From the NCBI GenBank assembly GCA_947446335.1, contig CANFGA010000009.1, positions 1 to 19,486 of the forward strand: DNA of 19,486 nucleotides. Reading direction: 5' to 3'. A program made the position numbers and the translations under genes. The notes beneath the pieces are model-generated. The model was given only the letters and a program-made list of their open reading frames with translations, did not search any database and was not told the DNA's origin. Below, piece after piece: positions 7,282 to 14,938 of this stretch. Position 1 is the stretch's first letter; every line of letters starts with the position of its first letter. Source of the stretch: Oxalobacteraceae bacterium (lineage in GTDB: Bacteria > Pseudomonadota > Gammaproteobacteria > Burkholderiales > Burkholderiaceae_D).

Positions 7282-8370
7282 CTAGTCGTTCTTGATCACA
7301 ATGCTGGGAAACTTGTTGCTCATGTCCTTGGCTTGCTGCGCCACCTTGAGCGCCACCTTGCGCGCGATGTCTTTGTAGGCAGCAGCGACCGGGCCATCGG
7401 GATCGAACACCACGGTCGGCTGGCCGGCATCGGTCTGCTCGCGGATCGCCATCGTCAAAGGCAGCGCGCCGAGGAAGTCGACGCCATATTCGCCGCACAT
7501 CTTGGCGCCGCCGCCCTGGCCGAAGATCGCTTCGGCATGACCGCAATGGGAACAGACATGGGTGCTCATGTTTTCAACGATGCCGATGATCGGAATGCCG
7601 ACTTTCTCGAACATCTTCAAGCCTTTGCGCGCGTCGAGCAAGGCGATGTCTTGCGGCGTTGTCACGATCACGGCGCCGGTCACCGGCACTTTTTGCGACA
7701 AGGTCAACTGGATGTCGCCAGTGCCAGGGGGCATGTCGACGATCAGGTAATCGAGGTCACGCCAGTTGGTTTGCTCCAGCAATTGCTGCAACGCTTGCGT
7801 CACCATCGGGCCACGCCAGACCATCGGTTCGTCGGGGTCGATCATGAAACCGATCGACGACACTTGCAAGCCGTGGTTTTCCATCGGGTCCATGGTCTTG
7901 CCGTCGCTGGTCTTGGGCCGCCCACTGATGCCCAGCATCATCGGCAGCGACGGCCCGTAGATGTCGGCGTCCAGGATGCCGACCGCAGCACCCTCGGCTG
8001 CCAGCGCCAGCGCCAGATTGACGGCGGTCGTCGATTTACCGACCCCACCCTTGCCGGACGCCACTGCGATGATGTTCTTCACGTTCGGCATCAGCTTCAA
8101 GCCGCGCTGCACCGCGTGCGACAGGATCTTGCTGCTGACATTGATGCTGACGCTGACGCTGCCGGCCAAGGCCTGCAGCGGAGCCAGCACGCTGCTGCGT
8201 ATCGATGCGAACTGGCTCTTGGCCGGATAACCGAGTTCGATGTCGAGCGAGATGTTGCCGCCATCGACCACCAGATTCTTGACCGAGCGCGACGCGAGAT
8301 GGTCTTTTCCCGTATTCGGGTCGATCACCGTTGCCAGCACTGCCTTGACGTCTTCGACTGTGATGCGCAT
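7282..8370 (-). CDS. apbC: Iron-sulfur cluster carrier protein Mrp/ApbC
   Basis: 362 aa, a P-loop ATPase that binds and transfers Fe-S clusters to target apoproteins in the cytoplasm. The N-terminal 90 residues or so form a MIP18/DUF59-type domain. The ATPase domain starts with the deviant Walker A SGKGGVGKST (105-114), then DADIYGPS (134-141) and VDMPPGTGD (211-219). The cluster-binding CxxC is CSHC (273-276). The ATG at 8370 has a strong Shine-Dalgarno, AGGGAGA, five bases upstream. It diverges from metG, the same neighbour mrp has in E. coli. The DUF4399 gene follows on the same strand. The name mrp is equally used. Confidence 0.95.
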   Translation of the reverse strand: MRITVEDVKAVLATVIDPNTGKDHLASRSVKNLVVDGGNISLDIELGYPAKSQFASIRSSVLAPLQALAGSVSVSINVSSKILSHAVQRGLKLMPNVKNIIAVASGKGGVGKSTTAVNLALALAAEGAAVGILDADIYGPSLPMMLGISGRPKTSDGKTMDPMENHGLQVSSIGFMIDPDEPMVWRGPMVTQALQQLLEQTNWRDLDYLIVDMPPGTGDIQLTLSQKVPVTGAVIVTTPQDIALLDARKGLKMFEKVGIPIIGIVENMSTHVCSHCGHAEAIFGQGGGAKMCGEYGVDFLGALPLTMAIREQTDAGQPTVVFDPDGPVAAAYKDIARKVALKVAQQAKDMSNKFPSIVIKND

Positions 8371-8384
8371 GAAAGTCTCCCTAG

Positions 8385-8413
8385 TTGACTTCGCAGTCTA
8401 GCGTAAAAATGAT
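8385..8413 (+). promoter_or_regulatory. Candidate metG promoter
   Basis: TTGACT (8385-8390) followed after 17 bp by AATGAT (8408-8413) in the 153-bp gap between mrp and metG. The -35 matches consensus at five positions and the -10 at four. A second -10-like box, TAAAAT (8486-8491), lies closer to metG but has no good -35. If the first is used, the metG leader is about 105 nt and contains the hairpin at 8455-8479. Confidence 0.35.
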
Positions 8414-8454
8414 CATGGGCCGGCTGCAGCACCAAAAAACAGCGCGCTCTGGCC

Positions 8455-8479
8455 CCGGCATCTGCGCAGGCAGAGCCGG
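8455..8479 (+). promoter_or_regulatory. Hairpin in the probable metG leader
   Basis: CCGGC-a-TCTG (8455-8464) pairs with CAGA-GCCGG (8471-8479): nine base pairs, one bulged A and a six-base loop. It is followed at 8483-8501 by an A/T-rich segment ending in TTTTT. It could be a leader structure, a weak terminator or an attenuator; the sequence does not decide. Confidence 0.35.
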
Positions 8480-8523
8480 CGCTGTTAAAATATCCTTTTT
8501 CTTCCATGCAAAGTGCATCAATC

Positions 8524-10686
8524 ATGACCCGCAAGCTGTTCGTCACCACCGCACTGCCCTACGCCAACGCCGCCTTCCACATCGGTCACATGATGGAATA
8601 CATCCAGGCCGACATCTGGGTCCGGTTCCAGCGCATGCAACGCGATGGCGCGGTGCAGCGCGAAGTGCACTTTGTCGGCGCCGACGATACCCACGGCACG
8701 CCGATCATGATCGCGGCCGAAAAGGAAGGCATCACGCCGCAGGAATTCGTGGCCAGGATCGCCGCCGGGCGCGCCCAGTACCTCGACGGTTTTCACATCG
8801 CCTTCGACAACTGGTACTCGACCGACTCGCCGGAAAACGTCGAACTGTCGCAAGGCATCTACCGCAAACTGAAAAGCACGGGCCTGATCGTCACGAAAAC
8901 GGTCGACCGATTCTTCGATCCGGTCAAAGGCATGTTCCTGGCCGACCGCAACATCAAGGGCGAATGCCCGAAGTGCGGCGCCAAGGATCAATACGGCGAC
9001 AATTGCGAAGTGTGCGGCGCCGCCTACCAGCCGACCGACCTGGTCAACCCGTACTCGGTGTTCACCCATGCGACGCCGATCATGAAGCCGTCCGAACAGT
9101 ATTTCTTCAAGCTGTCCGACCCGCGCTGCTTCGCATTCCTGAAAGATTGGCTCAACACGCCAGGCCGCTTGCAGCCGGAGATGGTCAACAAGGTCAGCGA
9201 ATGGCTAGGCGACGCCGGTGAAAAGCTGGCCGACTGGGACATTTCACGCGATGCGCCCTATTTTGGCATCCCGATCCCCGATGCGCCGGGCAAGTTCTTT
9301 TACGTCTGGCTCGACGCGCCGGTCGGCTATCTGGCCAGCCTGAAGAACTATTGCAGCAAGATGGGCTTGGACTACGACACGCTGCTGGCCGACCCGGCAA
9401 CCGAACAGATCCACTTCATCGGCAAGGACATCGTCTCGTTCCACCTGCTGTTCTGGCCTGCGATGCTGAAATTTGCCGGCCACCCGGTGATCGACAAGCT
9501 CAAGGTCAACGTCCACGGCCATTTGACGGTCAACAATGAAAAAATGTCGAAGTCGCGCGGCACCGGCATTTCGCCGCTGCGCTACCTGACGCTGGGGATG
9601 AACCCGGAATGGCTGCGCTATTACATCGCCTTCAAATTGAATTCCAAGGTCGAGGATCTGGACTTCAACGGCGACGATTTCGTGGCCCGCGTCAACAGCG
9701 ACTTGATCGGCAAATACGTCAACATCGCCAGCCGCTGCGCCGGCTTCATCGCCAAGAAATTCGACGGCAAATTGGCCGGCGAACTGTCCGTCGATGCGCA
9801 AGCATGGATCACGCGCGCCTTGACCGTCAACGTCGACGGCGCGGTGCACGAGCGCCAGGCCAGCATCGCCATCCACTTCGAGAACCGCGAATACGGCAAG
9901 GCGCTGCGCGAAATCATGGAAATCGCCGACATCACGAACCAGTATGTCGATGAAAACAAGCCGTGGATATTGGCCAAGGATCCCGAAAAAATGGCGGCGC
10001 TGCACGATGTCTGCAGCGCTTCGTTGATCCTGTTTCGCCAGTTGACGATCATGCTCTCGCCGGTATTGCCGGCGATCGCCGCCAAGGTCGCGCTGTTCCT
10101 CAACGATGGACCATTGAGCTGGGCCGACACCTCGGTGGCCAGCGGCGCCGTGTTTCAAACCATGCTGGGACGCAGCATTGGCGCGTACGAACATCTGTTG
10201 ACGCGGGTCGATGCCAAGATGGTCGAAGCGCTGTTCGATACCCCGCTAGCGGCGCCGGTGGCCACGGCCGTCATCGCCGCTGCCCCTGCGCTTGAAGTTG
10301 CGCCAGTCGAACTCGCGCCGAGCGAGGGCATCGAAGCGCTGGCGCCCGAAATCAAGATCGACGACTTCGCCAGGATCGACCTGCGCATCGCCAAAATCGT
10401 CAACTGCGAACACGTGGCTGGCTCCGACAAATTGCTGCGCCTGACGCTGGACGCCGGCGAAGGCCGCTTGCGCAATGTCTTTTCGGGCATCAAGGCCGCC
10501 TATCAGCCGGAAGAACTGGTTGGAAAACTGACCGTGCTGGTGGCCAATCTGGCCCCGCGCAAGATGAAGTTCGGCATCTCCGAAGGGATGGTCCTGGCCG
10601 CATCCGCCCTTGACGAAAAGGCCGACCCTGGCATCTACATCCTGAACCCGTGGCCAGGCGCGAAGCCGGGCATGCGGGTAGGCTGA
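8524..10686 (+). CDS. metG: Methionyl-tRNA synthetase
   Basis: 720 aa, charges tRNA-Met including the initiator. HIGH is at residues 19-22 (AAFHIGHMM). The zinc knuckle is of the four-cysteine type, CPKC (148-151) and CEVC (161-164). KMSKS is at 340-344 (NNEKMSKSRG). After the anticodon-binding helical domain, an Ala/Pro-rich linker (roughly 575-609) leads to a C-terminal Trbp111/EMAP-like tRNA-binding domain (610-720, ending in the conserved KMKFGISEGM region) that also supports dimerisation. The start at 8524 (MTRKLFVTTALPYANAAFHI) matches the usual N-terminus; an ATG at 8506 would add six residues. No clear Shine-Dalgarno precedes either. It diverges from mrp and converges on the transporter gene with only 17 bp between stops. 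Confidence 0.97.
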   Translation: MTRKLFVTTALPYANAAFHIGHMMEYIQADIWVRFQRMQRDGAVQREVHFVGADDTHGTPIMIAAEKEGITPQEFVARIAAGRAQYLDGFHIAFDNWYSTDSPENVELSQGIYRKLKSTGLIVTKTVDRFFDPVKGMFLADRNIKGECPKCGAKDQYGDNCEVCGAAYQPTDLVNPYSVFTHATPIMKPSEQYFFKLSDPRCFAFLKDWLNTPGRLQPEMVNKVSEWLGDAGEKLADWDISRDAPYFGIPIPDAPGKFFYVWLDAPVGYLASLKNYCSKMGLDYDTLLADPATEQIHFIGKDIVSFHLLFWPAMLKFAGHPVIDKLKVNVHGHLTVNNEKMSKSRGTGISPLRYLTLGMNPEWLRYYIAFKLNSKVEDLDFNGDDFVARVNSDLIGKYVNIASRCAGFIAKKFDGKLAGELSVDAQAWITRALTVNVDGAVHERQASIAIHFENREYGKALREIMEIADITNQYVDENKPWILAKDPEKMAALHDVCSASLILFRQLTIMLSPVLPAIAAKVALFLNDGPLSWADTSVASGAVFQTMLGRSIGAYEHLLTRVDAKMVEALFDTPLAAPVATAVIAAAPALEVAPVELAPSEGIEALAPEIKIDDFARIDLRIAKIVNCEHVAGSDKLLRLTLDAGEGRLRNVFSGIKAAYQPEELVGKLTVLVANLAPRKMKFGISEGMVLAASALDEKADPGIYILNPWPGAKPGMRVG

Positions 10687-10703
10687 TGGTTTAAATCGGT
10701 CGC

Positions 10704-11615
10704 CTAGAGCGAAGGGCGGCGCGACGATACGACGATGCCGCCCACGATCAAGAGAAATGCCATGCCGTGATAGGCCTGCGGCAATTCGCCGAGGAAGGCG
10801 GCCGACAGCAGCGCCGTAAACAGCGGCATCAAATTGCTGAAGAACGCCGCCGTGCTGGGGCCGGCACGCTGCACGCCGAGACCCCAGCAGCGAAAGGCGA
10901 TCAACGCCGGCCCGACTGCGACATACAGCAAAGCCAGCACCAGCGGCCAACTCCATGTGATCTGCGCGCTGCTGATGGCCCATTCGCCGCCGGCAAAAGC
11001 GCCCGACCAGAGCAAACCGAACCCCACTTGCGCCATCAGAAAGTGCGACCAGTTGGCACGCACATCGACCGCGTCGCCGGGGCGCGTCAACATCCAGCTA
11101 TAGAACGACCAGGCGATCGTGGCCAGGATCATCAACACATCGCCGAGCACCAGACGCAATTCCAGCACCTGCCGATAATCGCCGCGCCCCAGCACCAGCA
11201 AGACCCCCAGCAGCGACAGCGCCGCGCCCAAGACCTGGCGTTTGGCGATGCGCGCGCCAAAAAACAGCGCACCGATCAACATCATCCAGACCGGCATGCC
11301 GGCCGCCACCAGCGTCACGTTGATCGGGGTCGAGCTTTGCAGCGCCATGTATTGCAAGCAATTGTAGAGCCCGATGCCAAGCAAACCCAGCAGCGCATAG
11401 CGGCGCCAGTGCGTCCACAAGCCGCTTGTGTGCCGGAACACCGGCCAGGCCAGCGGCAGCAGGATCAGAAAGGCGATGCCCCAGCGCAAGAAATTGAGCA
11501 TCAACGGTGGCACCATCGGGTACACCAGGCGCCCGACGATGGCATTGCCGGCCCACAGCAGCGGTGCCAGCGTCAACAAGAAGGCGGTGAAAGGCGTGAG
11601 TTTATGCGGTTGCAT
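10704..11615 (-). CDS. EamA/DMT-family inner-membrane transporter
   Basis: 303 aa with about ten hydrophobic segments in two homologous halves, the pattern of EamA (DUF6) drug/metabolite exporters. The first half has PLLWAGNAIVGRLV near the start, and NVTLVAAGMPVWMMLIGALFFG in the region where EamA repeats typically carry a conserved Pro/Glu-rich helix. The second half has STAAFFSNLMPLFTALLSAAFLGE, the typical end of the second repeat. Substrate cannot be told from sequence; family members export amino acids, metabolites or drugs. The start at 11615 (MQPHKLTPFT) is the first in-frame ATG and gives a sensible cytoplasmic N-terminus. It converges on metG and diverges from the DUF3460-scpA-panC run. 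Confidence 0.88.
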   Translation of the reverse strand: MQPHKLTPFTAFLLTLAPLLWAGNAIVGRLVYPMVPPLMLNFLRWGIAFLILLPLAWPVFRHTSGLWTHWRRYALLGLLGIGLYNCLQYMALQSSTPINVTLVAAGMPVWMMLIGALFFGARIAKRQVLGAALSLLGVLLVLGRGDYRQVLELRLVLGDVLMILATIAWSFYSWMLTRPGDAVDVRANWSHFLMAQVGFGLLWSGAFAGGEWAISSAQITWSWPLVLALLYVAVGPALIAFRCWGLGVQRAGPSTAAFFSNLMPLFTALLSAAFLGELPQAYHGMAFLLIVGGIVVSSRRPSL

Positions 11616-11711
11616 GAATGAAAAGTGAGCGATCAGCGATGAACAAACAGCGTTCGAGGATAACCGATTTCAGCCCGACTCAAGCCTCATTGCTGTTTTG
11701 ATGCAACTTTT

Positions 11712-11746
11712 GCTGCTGCCAGGGCGCCATACCCACCCGCAGCAGC
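11712..11746. repeat. Inverted repeat upstream of the DUF3460-scpA unit
   Basis: GCTGCTGC (11712-11719) and GCAGCAGC (11739-11746) are perfect 8-bp reverse complements separated by 19 bases. A TAAAAT -10-like box lies at 11758-11763, just downstream. The repeat would fall in the -35 region of that promoter, so it could be an operator, but GCTGCTG is also a common motif in this GC-rich genome. Confidence 0.3.
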
Positions 11747-11791
11747 GCCGGGCGCGGTAAAATGATCGTTGCTGACCAAACAATCGACGAT

Positions 11792-12001
11792 ATGAAACTG
11801 ACCAAACAATTCCAATTGTACGAATCCGATCACACGCTGTTCATCAAGGCGCTGAAAGAAAAGAATCCCGCCATCGAGGAAGGGCAGCGTCTGGGCCGCG
11901 CCCTGCTGTGGGACAAACCGCCACTCAGCCTCGATGAGCAGGAACGCCAGTTGAAGTCGGCCATCAAGCAGCAACCCTACGTGTACCAGAACAAGATCTA
12001 G
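11792..12001 (+). CDS. DUF3460 family small protein
   Basis: 69 aa starting MKLTKQFQLYESDHTLFIKA. The sequence matches the DUF3460 pattern: a conserved YESDHTLFIKxLKE start, then QRLGRALLWDKPP and a C-terminal KQQPYVYQ. The family is small, mostly betaproteobacterial, and of unknown function. An in-frame ATG at 11762 would add ten residues, but it overlaps the likely -10 box, so the ATG at 11792 is preferred. The stop (11999-12001) is nine bases before the scpA start, so the two genes are almost certainly cotranscribed and perhaps translationally coupled. No signal peptide or membrane segment is seen. Confidence 0.85.
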   Translation: MKLTKQFQLYESDHTLFIKALKEKNPAIEEGQRLGRALLWDKPPLSLDEQERQLKSAIKQQPYVYQNKI

Positions 12002-12010
12002 CCGAGGACA

Positions 12011-12850
12011 GTGTTGCCAGTCGATGCGGCGCAGGCCATCCCTGCCGCTGGCGCCAGCGCGGCCGTGTCGGCACCAGCGGCAGCGCGCCTGTATGGCGAG
12101 CCGCTGCTGCGCATGCCGACCGACCTGTACATTCCGCCCGATGCGCTGGAAATTTTTCTCGATGCCTTCGAAGGCCCGCTCGACCTGCTGCTGTACCTGA
12201 TCCGCAAGCAAAATTTCAATATCCTCGATATTCCAATGGCGCAAGTGACGCTGCAATACCTGAAATATGTCGATCAGATCCGCGTGCACAACCTGGAATT
12301 GGCCGCCGAATATCTGCTGATGGCAGCGATGCTGATCGAAATCAAGTCGCGCATGTTGCTGCCCTCGACCAAGGCAGCCATCGACGAGGATGGCGGCGAC
12401 CCGCGCGCAGAACTGGTGCGGCGCTTGCTCGACTATGAACAGATCAAGCTCGCCGCGGTCGAATTGAACACGCTGCCCCAGTTCGGGCGTGACGTGCTGC
12501 GCCCCCAAGTATTCATCGAACAAAGCTTGATTCCGACCTGGCCCGAACTTGGCGTCGCCGATCTGCAGCAAGCCTGGCTCGGCTTGTTGCAGCGCGCCAC
12601 GCTGGTCCAGCACCACCGCATCAGCCGCCAGGAATTGTCGGTGCGCGAACACATGTCGAGCATCCTGCGCCAGTTGCAATCGGCCCGTTTCGTCGAATTT
12701 TCCGACCTGTTCGACTGTGCCGGCGGCGTCCCGGTCATGGTCGTCAATTTCGTCGCGCTGCTGGAACTGGCCAAGGAAACCCTGATCGAAATCACCCAAG
12801 CCGAGCCGTTTGCGCCTATCTATGTGCGCCTCGCTTATACGCCGGCTTGA
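12011..12850 (+). CDS. scpA: Segregation and condensation protein A
   Basis: ScpA is the kleisin subunit of the SMC-ScpAB condensin complex that organises and segregates the chromosome. The diagnostic N-terminal segment is present after a 40-residue Ala-rich extension: FEGPLDLLLYLIRKQNFNILDIP, then QVTLQYL and LAAEYLLMAAMLIEIKSRMLLP. The C-terminal winged-helix region follows (VNFVALLELAKETLIEITQ). The start is GTG 12011 or TTG 12014. GAGGA at 12004-12008 lies two bases from the GTG and five from the TTG, so the TTG may be the true start. The gene follows DUF3460 by nine bases and precedes panC by 32 bases. scpB is not in the window. Confidence 0.93.
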   Translation: MLPVDAAQAIPAAGASAAVSAPAAARLYGEPLLRMPTDLYIPPDALEIFLDAFEGPLDLLLYLIRKQNFNILDIPMAQVTLQYLKYVDQIRVHNLELAAEYLLMAAMLIEIKSRMLLPSTKAAIDEDGGDPRAELVRRLLDYEQIKLAAVELNTLPQFGRDVLRPQVFIEQSLIPTWPELGVADLQQAWLGLLQRATLVQHHRISRQELSVREHMSSILRQLQSARFVEFSDLFDCAGGVPVMVVNFVALLELAKETLIEITQAEPFAPIYVRLAYTPA

Positions 12851-12882
12851 TGCCCTCATCCCCCTAGCAGAAGAAAGCATCC

Positions 12883-13722
12883 ATGAAAATCATCTCTTGC
12901 ATCGACGAATTGCGCGACCAACTGAGCGGGCAATTGCGCACCGTCTACGTGCCGACGATGGGCAACTTGCACGAGGGCCATTTGTCGCTGATGCGACTGG
13001 CGCGCAAGCATGGCGATCCGATCGTCGCCTCGATCTTCGTCAACCGCCTGCAGTTCGGCCCCAATGACGACTTTGACAAATACCCGCGCACGTTCCAGGC
13101 TGACGTCGAAAAGCTGGAAAAAGAAGGCGTCTACGTGCTGTTTGCACCGACCGAAAAGGACCTGTATCCAGAGCCGCAAGAGTTTCGCGTGCGCCCGCCT
13201 GATGACTTGGGCAACATGCTGGAAGGCGAATTTCGGCCCGGCTTTTTCGAAGGCGTGACCACCGTGGTGCTCAAGCTGTTTTCGTGCGTGCAGCCACGCG
13301 TGGCGGTGTTTGGCAAGAAGGATTATCAGCAACTGATGATGATACGCAACATGAGCCGTCAGTTCGCACTGCCGACCGAAATCATCGCCGCCGAAACCTA
13401 TCGCGCCGAAGATGGATTGGCACTATCGTCGCGCAACATGTACTTGTCTAGCGCGGAGCGGATCGAGGCGCCGGCGCTGTTCGAGAGCCTCAATGGCGTG
13501 GCCGATGCGATGCGCAGCGGTCATCAAGACATTGCCGAACTGGAACGCATCGCGATGCTGAAATTGAGCGCGCGCGGCTGGCAACCGGACTATGTCTCGA
13601 TCCGCAAGCGCAGCGACTTGCAAACGCCGTCAAGCGACGAGCTGGCGCAGGGCAGCAAACTGGTGGTGCTCGCTGCAGCCAGGATCGGTTCCACCCGTCT
13701 GATCGACAATCTGGAAATCTGA
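12883..13722 (+). CDS. panC: Pantothenate synthetase
   Basis: 279 aa, catalyses ATP-dependent condensation of pantoate and beta-alanine to pantothenate, a precursor of coenzyme A, in the cytoplasm. The HIGH-like motif is PTMGNLHEGH (24-33). FGKKDYQQL and the ALSSRNMYLS segment of the ATP/pantoate site are also present. Length is normal. The start has an A/G-rich Shine-Dalgarno region (AGAAGAAAG) and the 32-bp gap from scpA suggests cotranscription. One small departure is FVNRLQFGP where many homologues read FVNPxQFGP. It converges on cheZ across 30 bp holding a 6-bp GC hairpin (CGAGCC/GGCTCG, 13726-13743) without a T-run. Confidence 0.96.
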   Translation: MKIISCIDELRDQLSGQLRTVYVPTMGNLHEGHLSLMRLARKHGDPIVASIFVNRLQFGPNDDFDKYPRTFQADVEKLEKEGVYVLFAPTEKDLYPEPQEFRVRPPDDLGNMLEGEFRPGFFEGVTTVVLKLFSCVQPRVAVFGKKDYQQLMMIRNMSRQFALPTEIIAAETYRAEDGLALSSRNMYLSSAERIEAPALFESLNGVADAMRSGHQDIAELERIAMLKLSARGWQPDYVSIRKRSDLQTPSSDELAQGSKLVVLAAARIGSTRLIDNLEI

Positions 13723-13752
13723 CATCGAGCCTGGCCGGGCTCGCAGCCAGCC

Positions 13753-14427
13753 TCAAAAACCCAGGCTATCGAGCAAATCGTCGACCTGGCCCTGGTTGGC
13801 GACGACATCGTTGCCAACCGGATTGATTTGCGGCCCGTTCAACAAGCCGCTGTCGATTTCACGCTTCATTTCTGCCGGCGCGAAGTCGATCAGCATCTGG
13901 ACCAGTTGCAACTCCAGATCGTGCGCGATGACCGTCACTTTCTTGATCACTTGCCCGGTCAAGTCCTGAAAATCCTGCGCCATCATGATGTCCATCAGAT
14001 GCGTCTTGGTCACGCCAACGCCTTCGCTGGCGTGATTCAAGGCTTGCACAGTCTGCGCAGCCAGCGCGCGCCAATCGGCATCAAGGCTTGACGCTGCAGC
14101 AGAAGATGGCGGCGCGTTCAGCAGCGCTTGCCAGGAAGCCGACAAGTGCCGGGCGTCAAGCGCAATGGCGTCTTGTATCGGCCCTGCGGCATCGGTCGCG
14201 TTCAAGACCTTTTGCGCCGCCTGCTCGCTCATGCGCGCGACATAGTCGAGGCGATCGCGCGCATCGGGGATATCGGTGGCGGCTTTTTCGATCAGCTTGT
14301 CGAGACCGAGCCCGCGCAAGCTGTCGTGCAGCGAGCGCGTCATGTGACCGATACGGGTCAGCACCTCTTCATTGGCATTGACCACGGCGCTGTCAGGTGC
14401 CGTGCTGCCCGCTTGTGGCAGATCCAT
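13753..14427 (-). CDS. cheZ: CheY-P phosphatase CheZ
   Basis: 224 aa. CheZ is a dimeric four-helix-bundle protein that speeds dephosphorylation of CheY-P and so ends the motor-reversal signal. The active-site helix AQDFQDLTGQV carries the catalytic pair, Asp155 and Gln159 here, equivalent to E. coli D143 and Q147. The C-terminal tail QVDDLLDSLGF is the CheY-binding peptide and is almost the same as in E. coli. The start at 14427 is set by a strong Shine-Dalgarno, AGGAGG, inside the end of cheY. The cheY stop is one base before this ATG (TGACATG), so the two are translationally coupled. It is the last gene of the chemotaxis operon in this window. Confidence 0.96.
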   Translation of the reverse strand: MDLPQAGSTAPDSAVVNANEEVLTRIGHMTRSLHDSLRGLGLDKLIEKAATDIPDARDRLDYVARMSEQAAQKVLNATDAAGPIQDAIALDARHLSASWQALLNAPPSSAAASSLDADWRALAAQTVQALNHASEGVGVTKTHLMDIMMAQDFQDLTGQVIKKVTVIAHDLELQLVQMLIDFAPAEMKREIDSGLLNGPQINPVGNDVVANQGQVDDLLDSLGF

Positions 14428-14428
14428 G

Positions 14429-14827
14429 TCAGCCTCCTGTCTTTTCAATTTTCTCGAAAATCTTGTTGAGCTTTTCATCGAGTGTCGCGGCTGTGAAAGG
14501 CTTGACCACATAGCCGCTGGCGCCAGCTTGCGCAGCGGCGATGATGTTTTCTTTTTTCGCCTCGGCGGTCACCATCAGCACCGGCAACTTGGCCAGCGCC
14601 GGATCGGCGCGTATCTGTTGCAGCATCGTCAGCCCATCCATGTTCGGCATGTTCCAATCGGACACGACGAAATCGAATGAGTCGGAACGCAACTTGGCCA
14701 GCGCCATGACGCCGTCTTCCGCTTCGTCGACATTGGAATAGCCGAGTTCCTTCAACAGATTGCGAATGATGCGGCGCATCGTCGAAAAATCGTCGACGAT
14801 CAAGAATCGTACCTTTGGATCACCCAT
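14429..14827 (-). CDS. cheY: Chemotaxis response regulator CheY
   Basis: 132 aa, a single receiver domain that, when phosphorylated by CheA, binds the flagellar switch protein FliM. All key residues fall at the E. coli positions: Asp12, Asp13, the phosphoacceptor Asp57 (SDWNMPNMDG), Thr87 and Lys109 (VVKPFTAATL). The segment VTAEAKKENIIAAAQAGASG is shared with the enteric protein. The Shine-Dalgarno GGAG lies eight bases upstream of the ATG. A 107-bp gap, the longest inside the che block, separates it from cheB and could house a separate promoter. cheZ begins one base after its stop. Confidence 0.97.
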   Translation of the reverse strand: MGDPKVRFLIVDDFSTMRRIIRNLLKELGYSNVDEAEDGVMALAKLRSDSFDFVVSDWNMPNMDGLTMLQQIRADPALAKLPVLMVTAEAKKENIIAAAQAGASGYVVKPFTAATLDEKLNKIFEKIEKTGG

Positions 14828-14897
14828 GAATTGCTCCGTTGTTTTTAAGACTAGATATTAATAATGACAACATTTTCCATCGCACACAATAGCATTT

Positions 14898-14938
14898 TCA
14901 TCGATTACTGACAGAACAGTGACCTCGTCATCGATTAC
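14898..14938. repeat. 11-bp direct repeat at the cheB end / cheB-cheY gap
   Basis: TCATCGATTAC occurs at 14898-14908 and 14928-14938, exactly 30 bp apart. The second copy includes the cheB stop codon (14935-14937). Between them is CTGACAGAACAGTGAC, an imperfect dyad with ACTG/CAGT ends. It could be the scar of a short duplication or a pair of binding sites three helical turns apart. Confidence 0.5.

Noticed and set aside
7255..8388. Long open frame (377 codons) on the plus strand opposite mrp
   Set aside because: Composition is typical of an antisense shadow (Arg, His, Asp, Gln rich). mrp on the other strand is unmistakable.
9244..10194. Open frame (316 codons) on the minus strand inside metG
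   Set aside because: Antisense shadow of a complete metG; low-complexity composition and no family match.
11687..12880. Long open frame (397 codons) on the minus strand opposite DUF3460 and scpA
   Set aside because: It spans two recognised genes and their junction and shows no recognisable motif.
13726..13743. Hairpin between panC and cheZ as a terminator
   Set aside because: The 6-bp stem is real, but there is no T-run on either side, so rho-independent termination cannot be claimed.
14428..14511. Longer N-terminus for CheZ starting at 14511
   Set aside because: It would overlap cheY out of frame. The ATG at 14427 has a strong AGGAGG and gives the normal CheZ length.
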